Source: an uncultured Hyphomonadaceae bacterium
GTDB taxonomy: Bacteria > Pseudomonadota > Alphaproteobacteria > Caulobacterales > Hyphomonadaceae
Direction: 5' to 3'
Assembly (NCBI GenBank): GCA_937873805.1
Contig: CALMWO010000064.1
Span: 1 to 22,049 of the forward strand
DNA: 22,049 nucleotides
Positions 1 through 7,480 of this stretch are shown here, piece by piece (position 1 is the first letter of the stretch; the number at the start of each line of letters is the position of its first letter). Below the pieces are notes generated by a model. It saw only the letters and a program-made list of their open reading frames with translations. It was not told where the DNA came from and made no database searches. The translations under genes were made by a program, and so were the position numbers.

Positions 1-1095
1 CTTGCAGTATTCCATCGCGGCCTTGGTGTCGGCGGTCTCGCCTGACTGGGTGACGACGATGGCAAGCGTCTTCGGCCCGAGCACGGGCTCGCGATATCGG
101 AACTCGGATGCGACATCGACGTCAGTTACGATGCCTGCGAGTTGTTCGAACCAGTACTTGGCGACGAAGCCGGCGTAGTAAGCGGTGCCGCAGGCGACGA
201 TCTGGATGCGATCGAATTGCGTGAAGTCGAGCGCCTTCTTGCCCGGCCGTGTCGGCAGCACGGCCTTGAGATCGAACGCCTCGACATAGGCGGAGATCGT
301 GCGACCGGCGAAGTCGGGCTGCTCGTAGATTTCCTTCTGCATGAAGTGGCGATAATTGCCCTTCTCGGCAGCCGCGCCTGCAGCCGGTACATGGGTCTCG
401 GCGCGCTCGACTTTTTTCCCTGCCGCGTCGAAAATCTCGAACGACGTACGCGTCAAGGCACACCAGTCGCCTTCTTCCAGATAGATCACGCGCTGCGTGA
501 AAGGTCCGACGGCCAGCGCGTCGGAGCCGAGGAACATTTCCTTCTCGCCAACGCCGATCACCAGCGGCGATCCGCGGCGCCCGCCCAGGATCAGGTTCTC
601 TTCGCCTTCGATGATCGCTGCGATAGCGAATGCGCCGCGCAACTGGTCCAGCGTCGCCTTGAACGCATCCTTTGGCTTGAGGCCTTTGCTCAGGCCTTCG
701 TCGATCAGGTGGGCGATCGTTTCGGAATCGGTTTCGGTCTCGAACTTGCGGCCGCGCGCTTCCATCGCTTCGCGCAGCTCGCGGAAATTCTCGATGATGC
801 CGTTGTGGACGATGGCGACCTTGCCCGAGGCGTGGGGGTGGGCGTTGGTCTCGTTCGGCTGGCCGTGGGTCGCCCAGCGCGTATGGCCGATGCCAACACC
901 TGCCTTCAGCGGCAGTTCGCGCACCTTCTCGTCGAGATTGTTCAGCTTGCCCGGCGCGCGCAGCCGTTTGAGCTTTCCGGCTTCCAGCAGGGCGACGCCG
1001 GCCGAATCATATCCACGGTATTCCAGACGTTTCAGCGCCTCTACCAGGCGGGGCGCCGCCGGCGTGTCGCTGAGAATACCAATGATACCGCACAT
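1..1095 (-). CDS. glmS: Glutamine--fructose-6-phosphate aminotransferase (isomerizing), N-terminal 365 residues, cut by window edge
   Basis: Makes glucosamine-6-phosphate from fructose-6-phosphate and glutamine in the cytoplasm, the first committed step to UDP-GlcNAc for peptidoglycan and LPS. Reading the minus strand from the ATG at 1095 gives MCGIIGIL, whose Cys2 becomes the N-terminal nucleophile of the class II amidotransferase domain. Family motifs follow: RGYDSAG near residue 27, HTRWATHG, HNGIIENF and TDSET. A linker leads into the first SIS (sugar isomerase) domain, visible as IVACGTAYYAG and VVTQSGETADT. The frame is open to base 1, so about 240 C-terminal residues (usual length about 605) lie outside the window. 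A GGAG sits 9 bases before the start. The gene diverges from glmM, the next-but-one enzyme use in the same pathway. Identification is secure. Promoter details are not resolved. Confidence 0.97.
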   Translation of the reverse strand, partial: MCGIIGILSDTPAAPRLVEALKRLEYRGYDSAGVALLEAGKLKRLRAPGKLNNLDEKVRELPLKAGVGIGHTRWATHGQPNETNAHPHASGKVAIVHNGIIENFRELREAMEARGRKFETETDSETIAHLIDEGLSKGLKPKDAFKATLDQLRGAFAIAAIIEGEENLILGGRRGSPLVIGVGEKEMFLGSDALAVGPFTQRVIYLEEGDWCALTRTSFEIFDAAGKKVERAETHVPAAGAAAEKGNYRHFMQKEIYEQPDFAGRTISAYVEAFDLKAVLPTRPGKKALDFTQFDRIQIVACGTAYYAGFVAKYWFEQLAGIVTDVDVASEFRYREPVLGPKTLAIVVTQSGETADTKAAMEYCK

Positions 1096-1281
1096 TCGCT
1101 TAGGCTCCGGGCCGCCCCAATACGGGGGGTGATCTAGAAGATGGGCAGCATAAAGTATTGCAAAACTTGGCCTAGCTCCGTCATGAAAATCACGACTTCA
1201 TTGCAGGTTATGGAGTTTCGGCTATCGGCATGGCGGTTATCCGCTGCCTTGGCGTCTGCCGGGCCGGTTGAGTGAGGTACG

Positions 1282-2628
1282 ATGACAGCGCGGAAGATCT
1301 TCGGAACGGACGGTATCCGCGGCACGGCCAACCAGGGCAATGTCACGCCTGAAATGGCGATGCGCCTTGGCATGGCGGCCGCCACCTATTTCCGCCGTTC
1401 CGATCCGCGCCGGCATCTCGTCGTCATCGGCAAGGATACGCGGCTCTCCGGCTATATGCTGGAACCTGCACTCACGACGGGCTTTACCGCCATGGGCATG
1501 GACGTGCGCCTGTTTGGCCCGCTGCCGACGCCCGGCGTCGCCATGCTGACCCGCTCGTTGCGCGCGGATCTCGGCGTCATGATCTCCGCCTCGCACAACG
1601 CTTATCAGGACAACGGCATCAAGCTGTTCGGGCCGGATGGCTACAAGCTGTCGGACGAAGCCGAGATCGCCATCGAAGGCCTGATGGCCAGGCCGCTGGA
1701 TGAGAACCTTGCGGCGTCTCCAGATCTTGGCCGCGCCGAGCGCGTGGACGATGCGCAGTCACGCTATATCGAGATCGTCAAATCGACTTTCCCGCGCAAG
1801 CTGCGCCTGTCTGGCCTGCGCATCGTGATCGATTGCGCCAATGGCGCGGCCTACAAGGTCGCCCCCAAGGCGCTCTACGAACTTGGCGCGGAAATTTTCC
1901 CCATCGGCGACGAGCCGAACGGCTTCAACATCAACCGCGAGATCGGCTCCACCGATACGCGCGCCATGGTCGAAGCTGTTCACCGCTATCGCGCCGACAT
2001 CGGCATTGCGCTCGATGGCGATGCGGACCGCGTTGCGATGTGCGACGAGAATGGCCGGATCATCGATGGCGACCAGCTGCTTGGTCTCATTGCCTCCTCG
2101 TGGAAGAGCCAAGGAAGGCTTGCGAAGAACACGGTTGTCGCCACCGTCATGTCCAATCTCGGCCTCGAGAACCACCTCAAGAGCATCGGCGTAAAGCTGG
2201 AGCGCACGCAGGTGGGTGATCGCTATGTGGTGGCCCGCATGATGGAGAAGGGCCTCAATGTCGGCGGCGAACAATCCGGCCACGTTGTGCTCTCCGACTT
2301 CTCGACAACGGGCGATGGCCTGCTGGCCGCCCTTCAGGTGCTCGCCGTGATGGTCGAAACCGGCAAGCGCTTGTCCGAAGTCGCTCACGTGTTCGATCCG
2401 GCGCCGCAGAAGCTGGTCAACCGCAAGTTCGAGGGCGCAGACCCGCTCAGCCGCAAGCCCGTTCAGGATGCCATCGCCGCAGCCGAAAAAATGCTCGGTT
2501 CGCGCGGGCGGCTTCTTGTGCGCAAATCCGGCACCGAGCCCCTCATCCGCGTGATGGCGCAGGCCGAAACGGATGATCTGGTTGCTGAGGCGGTCGACGG
2601 CATCGTCGCGGCGCTGGACAAGAACTAG
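1282..2628 (+). CDS. glmM: Phosphoglucosamine mutase
   Basis: Converts glucosamine-6-phosphate to glucosamine-1-phosphate in the cytoplasm, the step after GlmS on the way to UDP-GlcNAc. The protein is 448 residues, the normal family length. It starts KIFGTDGIRG, carries the active-site phosphoserine in ISASHN (Ser104), the Mg-binding loop DGDADR (Asp245, Asp247, Asp249), the sugar-binding GGEQSGH (about 328-334) and the C-terminal phosphate-binding RKSGTEPLIRV (about 414-424). The ATG is preceded by a GAGG element at a short but workable spacing and matches the family N-terminus exactly. It is divergent from glmS and followed after 141 bp by kdsA on the same strand. The gap to kdsA shows no clear terminator, so co-transcription is possible but unproven. 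Confidence 0.98.
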   Translation: MTARKIFGTDGIRGTANQGNVTPEMAMRLGMAAATYFRRSDPRRHLVVIGKDTRLSGYMLEPALTTGFTAMGMDVRLFGPLPTPGVAMLTRSLRADLGVMISASHNAYQDNGIKLFGPDGYKLSDEAEIAIEGLMARPLDENLAASPDLGRAERVDDAQSRYIEIVKSTFPRKLRLSGLRIVIDCANGAAYKVAPKALYELGAEIFPIGDEPNGFNINREIGSTDTRAMVEAVHRYRADIGIALDGDADRVAMCDENGRIIDGDQLLGLIASSWKSQGRLAKNTVVATVMSNLGLENHLKSIGVKLERTQVGDRYVVARMMEKGLNVGGEQSGHVVLSDFSTTGDGLLAALQVLAVMVETGKRLSEVAHVFDPAPQKLVNRKFEGADPLSRKPVQDAIAAAEKMLGSRGRLLVRKSGTEPLIRVMAQAETDDLVAEAVDGIVAALDKN

Positions 2629-2769
2629 CGGGACAATCCTTTCCAGCCTGTGGGCTGCCCTAGCGCCATCCGTTCGCCTGCGACCATGCGGCCTGCAATC
2701 GGCTGAGCCGCCCTCTGGTGCGGCCCGGCCAATGGCGCCATATGGGCTTCACGAAAAGGAGCGTTCCAG

Positions 2770-3633
2770 ATGGCTGACGGCCTGAACCTCACCCCCAACA
2801 GCATTGTGGAAGTCCCGGCTCCGCGCGGAACAGTCCGGATCGGGCAGCAGCTGCCAGTGGCTTTCATCGCCGGCCCCTGCCAGCTCGAAAGCCGCGCCCA
2901 CGCGCTGGAAATGTCGGCCCGCCTGCGCGAGATCGCGGACCGGCTTGGAACGCAGATCATCTATAAGACCAGCTTCGACAAGGCGAACCGTTCGAGCATC
3001 TCGACGGCGCGCGGCCTCGGCCTCTCTGCCTCGCTCGACATCTTCAACGAGATTCGTGAGACATCCGGCCTGCCTGTGATCACGGACGTTCACCTGCCGG
3101 AACAATGCGCCGAGGTCGCCCAGGCGGTCGATGTGTTGCAGATTCCCGCGTTTCTCTCGCGTCAGACCGATCTCCTCGTGGCGGCGGCGCAAGCGGGCAA
3201 GCCGATCAACGTGAAGAAGGGCCAGTTCCTCGCGCCGTGGGACATGAAGCATGTCGTGAACAAGCTGGTTCAGTCCGGCTGCCGTGACGTGCTCGTGTGC
3301 GAGCGCGGCGTCAGCTTCGGCTACAACACGCTTGTCTCGGATATGCGCGCGCTGCCTGAACTTGCCGCCACTGGCGCGCCAGTCGTGTTCGATGCGACGC
3401 ACTCCGTGCAGCAGCCTGGCGGGCAGGGCGCAACGTCCGGCGGCCAGCGTCAGTACGTGCCGATCCTCGCCCGTGCAGCAGCAGCTGTCGGCATCGCCGC
3501 CGTCTTCATCGAGACGCACGAGAATCCGGACTCGGCGCCGAGCGATGGCCCCAATATGGTTCCGCTCGACAAGCTCGAAGAGCTGATGCGCCAGATCATG
3601 GCCGTCGACAAACTGGCGAAGTCGTTCAACTAG
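2770..3633 (+). CDS. kdsA: 3-deoxy-8-phosphooctulonate synthase, metal-dependent class
   Basis: Condenses phosphoenolpyruvate with D-arabinose-5-phosphate to KDO-8-phosphate, the precursor of LPS inner-core KDO, in the cytoplasm. The 287-residue protein shows IAGPCQLES (33-41), YKTSFDKANRSS, DVHLPEQ, NVKKGQF, CERGVSFGYNT and DATHSVQQPGG in family order. Residue 37 is Cys where the E. coli metal-independent enzyme has Asn. Cys37, His211, Glu248 and Asp259 reproduce the spacing (174, 37 and 11 residues) of the metal ligands of the Aquifex aeolicus enzyme, so this is read as the metal-dependent class. An AAGGAG lies 8 bases upstream of the ATG. It follows glmM, both feeding envelope polysaccharides. 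Identification is firm; the metal class is inferred from residues. Confidence 0.97.
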   Translation: MADGLNLTPNSIVEVPAPRGTVRIGQQLPVAFIAGPCQLESRAHALEMSARLREIADRLGTQIIYKTSFDKANRSSISTARGLGLSASLDIFNEIRETSGLPVITDVHLPEQCAEVAQAVDVLQIPAFLSRQTDLLVAAAQAGKPINVKKGQFLAPWDMKHVVNKLVQSGCRDVLVCERGVSFGYNTLVSDMRALPELAATGAPVVFDATHSVQQPGGQGATSGGQRQYVPILARAAAAVGIAAVFIETHENPDSAPSDGPNMVPLDKLEELMRQIMAVDKLAKSFN

Positions 3634-3702
3634 ACCGCTTTACAACCAGCCGCTTCCAACGCAATTCTCGCGCGGGGTCATGCTTCAGCGCGGGAGACGC
3701 GA

Positions 3703-3873
3703 ATGAAGGCGTGGGGCCTGATCTTTTCAATCGTCACAATGTGCGCCGCGTGCTCGACGCCGCGACCTATCTTGCCGATCAGCTCGCCCATCGAGCCTTA
3801 TGTCGGTCCAGCGCTAAGCGCCCCGATCGACTTCGACCGCGCGGACGTTGTGGACTCGATTCAAACCGGATGA
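3703..3873 (+). CDS. Putative small lipoprotein, 56 residues, function unknown
   Basis: A short reading frame with a GGGAG element 6-7 bases before its ATG. The first 17 residues form a basic start (MKAW), a hydrophobic core (LIFSIVTM) and an AAC sequence that resembles a lipobox with Cys17 as the acylated residue. The -3 position is Cys rather than Leu, so the lipobox is imperfect. The mature part is only about 39 residues, rich in Pro and Ser, with no recognised domain. About three quarters of codons end in G or C, as in neighbouring genes. It lies 69 bp after kdsA on the same strand and just before the terminator of the opposing receptor gene. It could be a non-coding gap with a chance frame; the start signal and signal peptide make a real gene somewhat more likely. 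Confidence 0.45.
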   Translation: MKAWGLIFSIVTMCAACSTPRPILPISSPIEPYVGPALSAPIDFDRADVVDSIQTG

Positions 3874-3881
3874 TGCAAGCG

Positions 3882-3913
3882 AAAAGGCCGCCGGAGCGTC
3901 AGCTCCAGCGGCC
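3882..3913 (-). terminator. Rho-independent terminator of the TonB-dependent receptor gene
   Basis: On the minus strand a 12-bp stem (3886-3897 with 3902-3913, one G-T wobble) closes a four-base TGAC loop and is followed directly by TTTT. It starts 27 bases after the receptor stop codon. On the plus strand the hairpin has one mismatch and no T-run, so it should act mainly on the receptor transcript. Confidence 0.8.
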
Positions 3914-3940
3914 CAATCAAATCGTCTGTGCGCGATCGAG

Positions 3941-6262
3941 CTAGAACGATTTGCGGATCGTCGCGAACACCTGGCGGGGCGAACCCACCATCAGTGTCTG
4001 GTTGTCGGGGCTCACGTTGAAGCCGTTGGTGCCGATCGTCGACACATAGTCTTCATCCGTCAGGTTGGTGACGTTGAGCTGCAGTTCCAGCCCCTCAAGC
4101 AGGTCATTGCCCGAGAAGCGATAGCCTGCCGTGAAGTCGGCAAGCGTGTAGCCGTCGACTTCTGCATTGTTCAGGTACGAGAAGTAGCGCGAGCCCGTGT
4201 AGGCAAGCGACAACTTGCCGAAGAACGTGCCGTTGTCGTAGCCGAGGTCAGCCTTGAACAGGTGTTCCGGCGCGTTCACCACCGTCTTGCCGCTGGTGCG
4301 GATCGGCGCGGGCAGGGTCGCGTCCACCACGTCGTCGTCGTATTTCGAGTCGTTGTATGCATACGATCCGAACAGCGTCCATTCGTTGGTGATGTCGTAA
4401 GTGCCGGCGAGTTCGAGGCCTTTGGTGGTCACGCTGCCGACGTTCTTGATCACCGACGGGTTGCCGATGATGCCTGCGCCAGACGAGAGACCAAGCAGGC
4501 GGTCGTCGAACTTCACATAGTACGCCGCTGCAACGCCCTGGAACGGCCCGCTGCGATAGCGCCAGCCGAGTTCCATCGTCCTGGAGCTTTCCGGATCGGT
4601 GTTCTGCTTGATGAAGTCGAAGCCCGACTGGGTCTGGCTCGAAGCCGGCGCCAGCGTGTGCGCCCGCATGTTCTCGGTATAACCACCGAAGATCTCGCTG
4701 TTGTCGGCGACTTCGTAGGTGAAGCCGATCTGCGGCAGGAAACTGTCTTCCGATGTGATCGTGCCGTCGAGATCGGCGTTGGAGCCGGGCGTCGGCGCAG
4801 TGAAGCCGGCGATGTTGGTGTCGACCGCCATCTCCACCTTCACGGCCTTGAAGCCGCCGGAAACGGTGAGCGCGTCCGTGACGGCCCAGGTGTCCTGGAT
4901 ATAGAACATCGTGGTCTCGAAATCATACGCGTAGGACCACTGCGTGGCGAACGGGTTGCGCATGAAGTCCAGTGTCGGCCGCGGAGTCGAACGGGTGTTG
5001 GCGTAGAAACGGCGATCCTGGTTGAAATCGTTGTACTCATACCAGAAGCCGCCCTCGACGGTGTGATCTCCCAGAGCCCAGGTCGCATGACCCAGCACGC
5101 CTGAACGGTTCATGTCGTACTCGGTCGTGCGCACGGAGATCGGGGAGACGTTGGGTCCACCCTGGCCGAACTGGAACGGGCTCACATACGGCGTGAACCA
5201 GATGCCCTGGCCTTCGTTTTCGTGGATGTAGGCGGTTGCCGAGACGCTGATATCGCTGGTGACGTCCCAGTCATAGGTCAGGCGCGCCAGCGTGTCGTCG
5301 CGCAGGCCGGATGCGTCGTAGTACGCATCGTCAGCCGTCGTGATCGGCGCGGGATAGGTTGTTCCGGCTGCCGCGTTGGTGACCGGCGCGCCGGTATCGC
5401 CGCGATTGTTGGCGATGTCGGCAACCTGCTGGGCGAGCGTCCAGTTCGGCGCAAAGTTATCCCAATCAGAACCAAGACGATCGATCATCTCGAGCGAGAG
5501 ATCCTGATAGTCGGTCTCGCGGCGCTTGGACCAGTCATAGAAACCGGACAGCACGCCCGGCCCGAGCGGTTGTTCAAAGCTGATATTGAGCTGTTCAAGC
5601 TTCTGCGGGCCTTCGCCCTTCCACTTGTCCATCTCCTGATTGGCGTAGGAGATCGAAGCCTTGCCGCCGCCGATCGCGTCGATCGCGCCGGTCTCAAGCC
5701 GGGCGTAGCCACGGAACATGCTTTCATCGCCAGCAGTGAGGGCGACTTCGCCGCCGAATGCATCCGAAGGCTTCCGGCTGAAGAAGGTCAGCGCGCCGCC
5801 AAGGTTGGAAGTCGAGGCTGTCGACAGGGAGGCTGCGCCCTGCGCCAGCTCAACGCGGCCGAGATTTTCGGAGATGATGGCGCGGCTGATGTGCAGGCCG
5901 TTGTAGTTGCCATAGCTCATGTCGCCCAGCGGCACGCCATCCAGCGTGTAGCCGAGCTGGTCTTTCTGGAAGCCGCGGATGTTGATGTTGACGGCCCACT
6001 CATACGCGCCGAACGGGTCTGCAGCGGTGTAGTTCACGCCGGGAAGGCTCTCGATCAGCTTGATCGGGCTCGACCCGGCCGCTTCGAGTTCGAGGTCCGC
6101 ATCCGTCAGTGTCTGGACCTGGCGGGTCTCGCCCTGACCGATGATCACGACGACGTCGCGGTTTGTATCCTCGGTTTCAGCAGCAGGCACGCCCGACTGC
6201 GCCCACGCATTGCCGGCGCAAAGCGAAACGATCGCTACGCCCATCAGAAGCTTGATTCTCAC
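3941..6262 (-). CDS. TonB-dependent outer-membrane receptor, substrate unknown
   Basis: Outer-membrane active transporter driven by TonB/ExbBD. The GTG start at 6262 has AAGGGG six bases upstream and opens a clean signal peptide (MRIKLLMGVAIVSLCAGNAWA, cleaved near residue 21). An upstream ATG in frame would add 87 residues without signal character, so I reject it. The mature N-terminus has a TonB-box-like DVVVI (36-40). A plug domain follows at about 50-165, with ESLPGVN, NINIRGF, YTLDGVPLGDM and RVELAQGAAS. The remaining 600 residues are barrel-like with alternating aromatic strands. They end in VFATIRKSF, a terminal Phe as expected for BAM-dependent barrels. Length is 773 residues. No siderophore, B12 or sugar-use gene sits beside it, so the ligand cannot be named. 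It has its own terminator and diverges from the 6S/5-FCL unit. Confidence 0.93.
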   Translation of the reverse strand: MRIKLLMGVAIVSLCAGNAWAQSGVPAAETEDTNRDVVVIIGQGETRQVQTLTDADLELEAAGSSPIKLIESLPGVNYTAADPFGAYEWAVNINIRGFQKDQLGYTLDGVPLGDMSYGNYNGLHISRAIISENLGRVELAQGAASLSTASTSNLGGALTFFSRKPSDAFGGEVALTAGDESMFRGYARLETGAIDAIGGGKASISYANQEMDKWKGEGPQKLEQLNISFEQPLGPGVLSGFYDWSKRRETDYQDLSLEMIDRLGSDWDNFAPNWTLAQQVADIANNRGDTGAPVTNAAAGTTYPAPITTADDAYYDASGLRDDTLARLTYDWDVTSDISVSATAYIHENEGQGIWFTPYVSPFQFGQGGPNVSPISVRTTEYDMNRSGVLGHATWALGDHTVEGGFWYEYNDFNQDRRFYANTRSTPRPTLDFMRNPFATQWSYAYDFETTMFYIQDTWAVTDALTVSGGFKAVKVEMAVDTNIAGFTAPTPGSNADLDGTITSEDSFLPQIGFTYEVADNSEIFGGYTENMRAHTLAPASSQTQSGFDFIKQNTDPESSRTMELGWRYRSGPFQGVAAAYYVKFDDRLLGLSSGAGIIGNPSVIKNVGSVTTKGLELAGTYDITNEWTLFGSYAYNDSKYDDDVVDATLPAPIRTSGKTVVNAPEHLFKADLGYDNGTFFGKLSLAYTGSRYFSYLNNAEVDGYTLADFTAGYRFSGNDLLEGLELQLNVTNLTDEDYVSTIGTNGFNVSPDNQTLMVGSPRQVFATIRKSF

Positions 6263-6446
6263 AAGACACCCCTTCGCATCAGCGCCGTCCCATTCAGGCG
6301 CGCCGGGCGGGGGTAGGAGCATTGCGTGACTGTTGGTTCTCAGTCGTGTGAAGCTGAGAGCGCAGTTGTGAAAAAGTTCAATGACGCAGCCAATGCGCCA
6401 CGGTTCTGGCGGGCGTCGCCAAAAACGCGAACGCTCACGCTTCATT

Positions 6447-6473
6447 CCTGGTCCGGGGAGGGGCGGATCCAGG
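6447..6473. other. GC-rich hairpin in the leader between the receptor gene and the 6S region
   Basis: CCTGGTCCG at 6447-6455 pairs with CGGA-t-CCAGG at 6464-6473 (nine pairs, one bulge) around a GGGAGGGG loop. CGGAT at 6464-6468 could alternatively pair with ATCCG at 6477-6481, so two mutually exclusive folds exist. There is no T-run on either strand, so it is not a terminator. It lies about 185 bp upstream of the receptor start and 60 bp upstream of the 6S candidate. A regulatory role is speculative. Confidence 0.3.
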
Positions 6474-6533
6474 TTAATCCGGCCTCCGCCTGCTCGCGGA
6501 TCGGGTCTTTCAGCTGAATTCACTTGTTGGAAA

Positions 6534-6724
6534 GGGGCGGCGCCACTACCTTGGTTCCCGGCGGTAAGCTGCAGCGTTCGAACGGCAACACATTCCGTCG
6601 ACCGTACATTTCTGTTCGGGAGCTGGCTCTGGCGGGGACCGTGGTCCCCATCACCTGGCGCCCACCTAGCTTGCTGGGTCGAACGGGAATGAAAAGCTCG
6701 TACGGCGCACGTGGCCCCGCCAAC
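6534..6724 (+). ncRNA. ssrS: 6S RNA candidate (regulator of RNA polymerase), upstream of 5-FCL
   Basis: About 190 nt that can fold as one long rod. The closing stem is GGCGG-c-GCCAC (6536-6546) with GTGGC-c-CCGCC (6711-6721). A large asymmetric open region follows, about 44 nt on the 5' side and 19 nt on the 3' side. An upper stem pairs 6591-6603 with 6677-6691 (13 pairs, two bulges), and an apical hairpin GGGGAC-CGTG-GTCCCC caps it. Closing stem, central bubble and capped upper arm are the 6S RNA layout, in which the bubble mimics an open promoter and traps sigma70-RNA polymerase in stationary phase. In many proteobacteria ssrS lies directly upstream of 5-formyltetrahydrofolate cyclo-ligase, as here. 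No family search was possible; ends are approximate. Alternative: an unrelated structured leader of the 5-FCL mRNA. Confidence 0.72.
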
Positions 6725-6769
6725 CCTTTCCCCTCATCCGCGCTCCGTGGAGCGAACTCCGGAGCGCGC

Positions 6770-7369
6770 GTGACTGATTCAGCCGAAATCATCGAGCAGA
6801 AGGCCATCCTGCGCGGCCACATGATGGAGATGCGCACGGAAGCCGCCGCTCGCGACCCGGATGCAGCCGAAAGACTTGCCGCGCGCTTTCCGATCAAGCT
6901 GTTCGAACGCTACGGGCCTGTCGTCGCCGGAACGATCGCAATCGGCGATGAGCTTGACGCCGGCCCGCTGCTCACACGTCTTGCCGCGCAGGGCGCCCGC
7001 ATCGTGCTGCCACGGGTCGAGGGTGGCGGCGAAATGACCTTTCGCGATGCCTCGCCCAAAACATTGGAGAAGGGCCCGTTCGGCCTTACTCAACCTTCCG
7101 CAGGCGCTGAGATCGTTCGTCCCAATCTCGTGCTCACGCCCTTGTTGGCGTTTGATGCGCGCGGCCGCCGCCTCGGCTATGGCAAAGGCCATTATGATCG
7201 CGCGGTTACTCAGCTCCGCGCCACCGGTCGCGTTTTCTATCTGGGTCTCGCCTACGCCCAGCAGCAGGTCGATGCGGTTCCGGTGGAGCGCCATGATCTT
7301 CTGCTCGACTGGGTCGAAACGCCCTTGAATTCGATCCCGCTTTTTCTGGGTCGCGCGGTCGCTCGCTGA
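6770..7369 (+). CDS. fau: 5-formyltetrahydrofolate cyclo-ligase
   Basis: Uses ATP to close 5-formyl-THF to 5,10-methenyl-THF, returning folate from a storage or inhibitory form; cytoplasmic. The 199 residues are the usual family length. The N-terminal KAILRGHM carries the ATP-phosphate lysine and arginine region. The hallmark FDARGRRLGYGKGHYDR lies near residues 126-142, and the C-terminal VPVERHDLLLDWVET matches the family end. GTG at 6770 is chosen because GGAG lies five bases upstream and the product then begins at the family N-terminus. Earlier in-frame starts would translate through the 6S structure. The gene begins about 45 bases after the predicted 6S 3' end, so both may share one promoter, as known for 6S-ygfA transcripts elsewhere. 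Confidence 0.93.
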   Translation: MTDSAEIIEQKAILRGHMMEMRTEAAARDPDAAERLAARFPIKLFERYGPVVAGTIAIGDELDAGPLLTRLAAQGARIVLPRVEGGGEMTFRDASPKTLEKGPFGLTQPSAGAEIVRPNLVLTPLLAFDARGRRLGYGKGHYDRAVTQLRATGRVFYLGLAYAQQQVDAVPVERHDLLLDWVETPLNSIPLFLGRAVAR

Positions 7370-7480
7370 TCACAGATCAGCTGTCGCGCTCAGCGTCGTT
7401 CCTCCGGCCGCTTGACCCTGCCGCCACGCGCACGTCAGCATGGCGTATCGCGTCGCAGCTGCTGCGAAGGGAGGATGCCG

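Noticed and set aside
1112..1129. CCCC-AATAC-GGGG hairpin in the glmS leader
   Set aside because: Only four strong pairs beside a mismatch; too weak to call a regulatory element.
142..1137. Long open frame on the plus strand across glmS
   Set aside because: It is antisense to a fully recognisable glmS reading that starts at 1095, and its translation has no domain; high GC keeps antisense frames open.
3848..5104. Long plus-strand frames opposite the TonB receptor (also 5222-6316)
   Set aside because: Low-complexity Arg/Val-rich products with no motifs, antisense to the clear receptor.
6263..6523. 87-residue N-terminal extension of the TonB receptor from an upstream ATG
   Set aside because: The GTG at 6262 has a good ribosome-binding site and begins an intact signal peptide; the extension would bury it.
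6524..6769. N-terminal extension of 5-FCL
   Set aside because: It would read through the 6S RNA fold and adds no family sequence; GTG 6770 fits family length.
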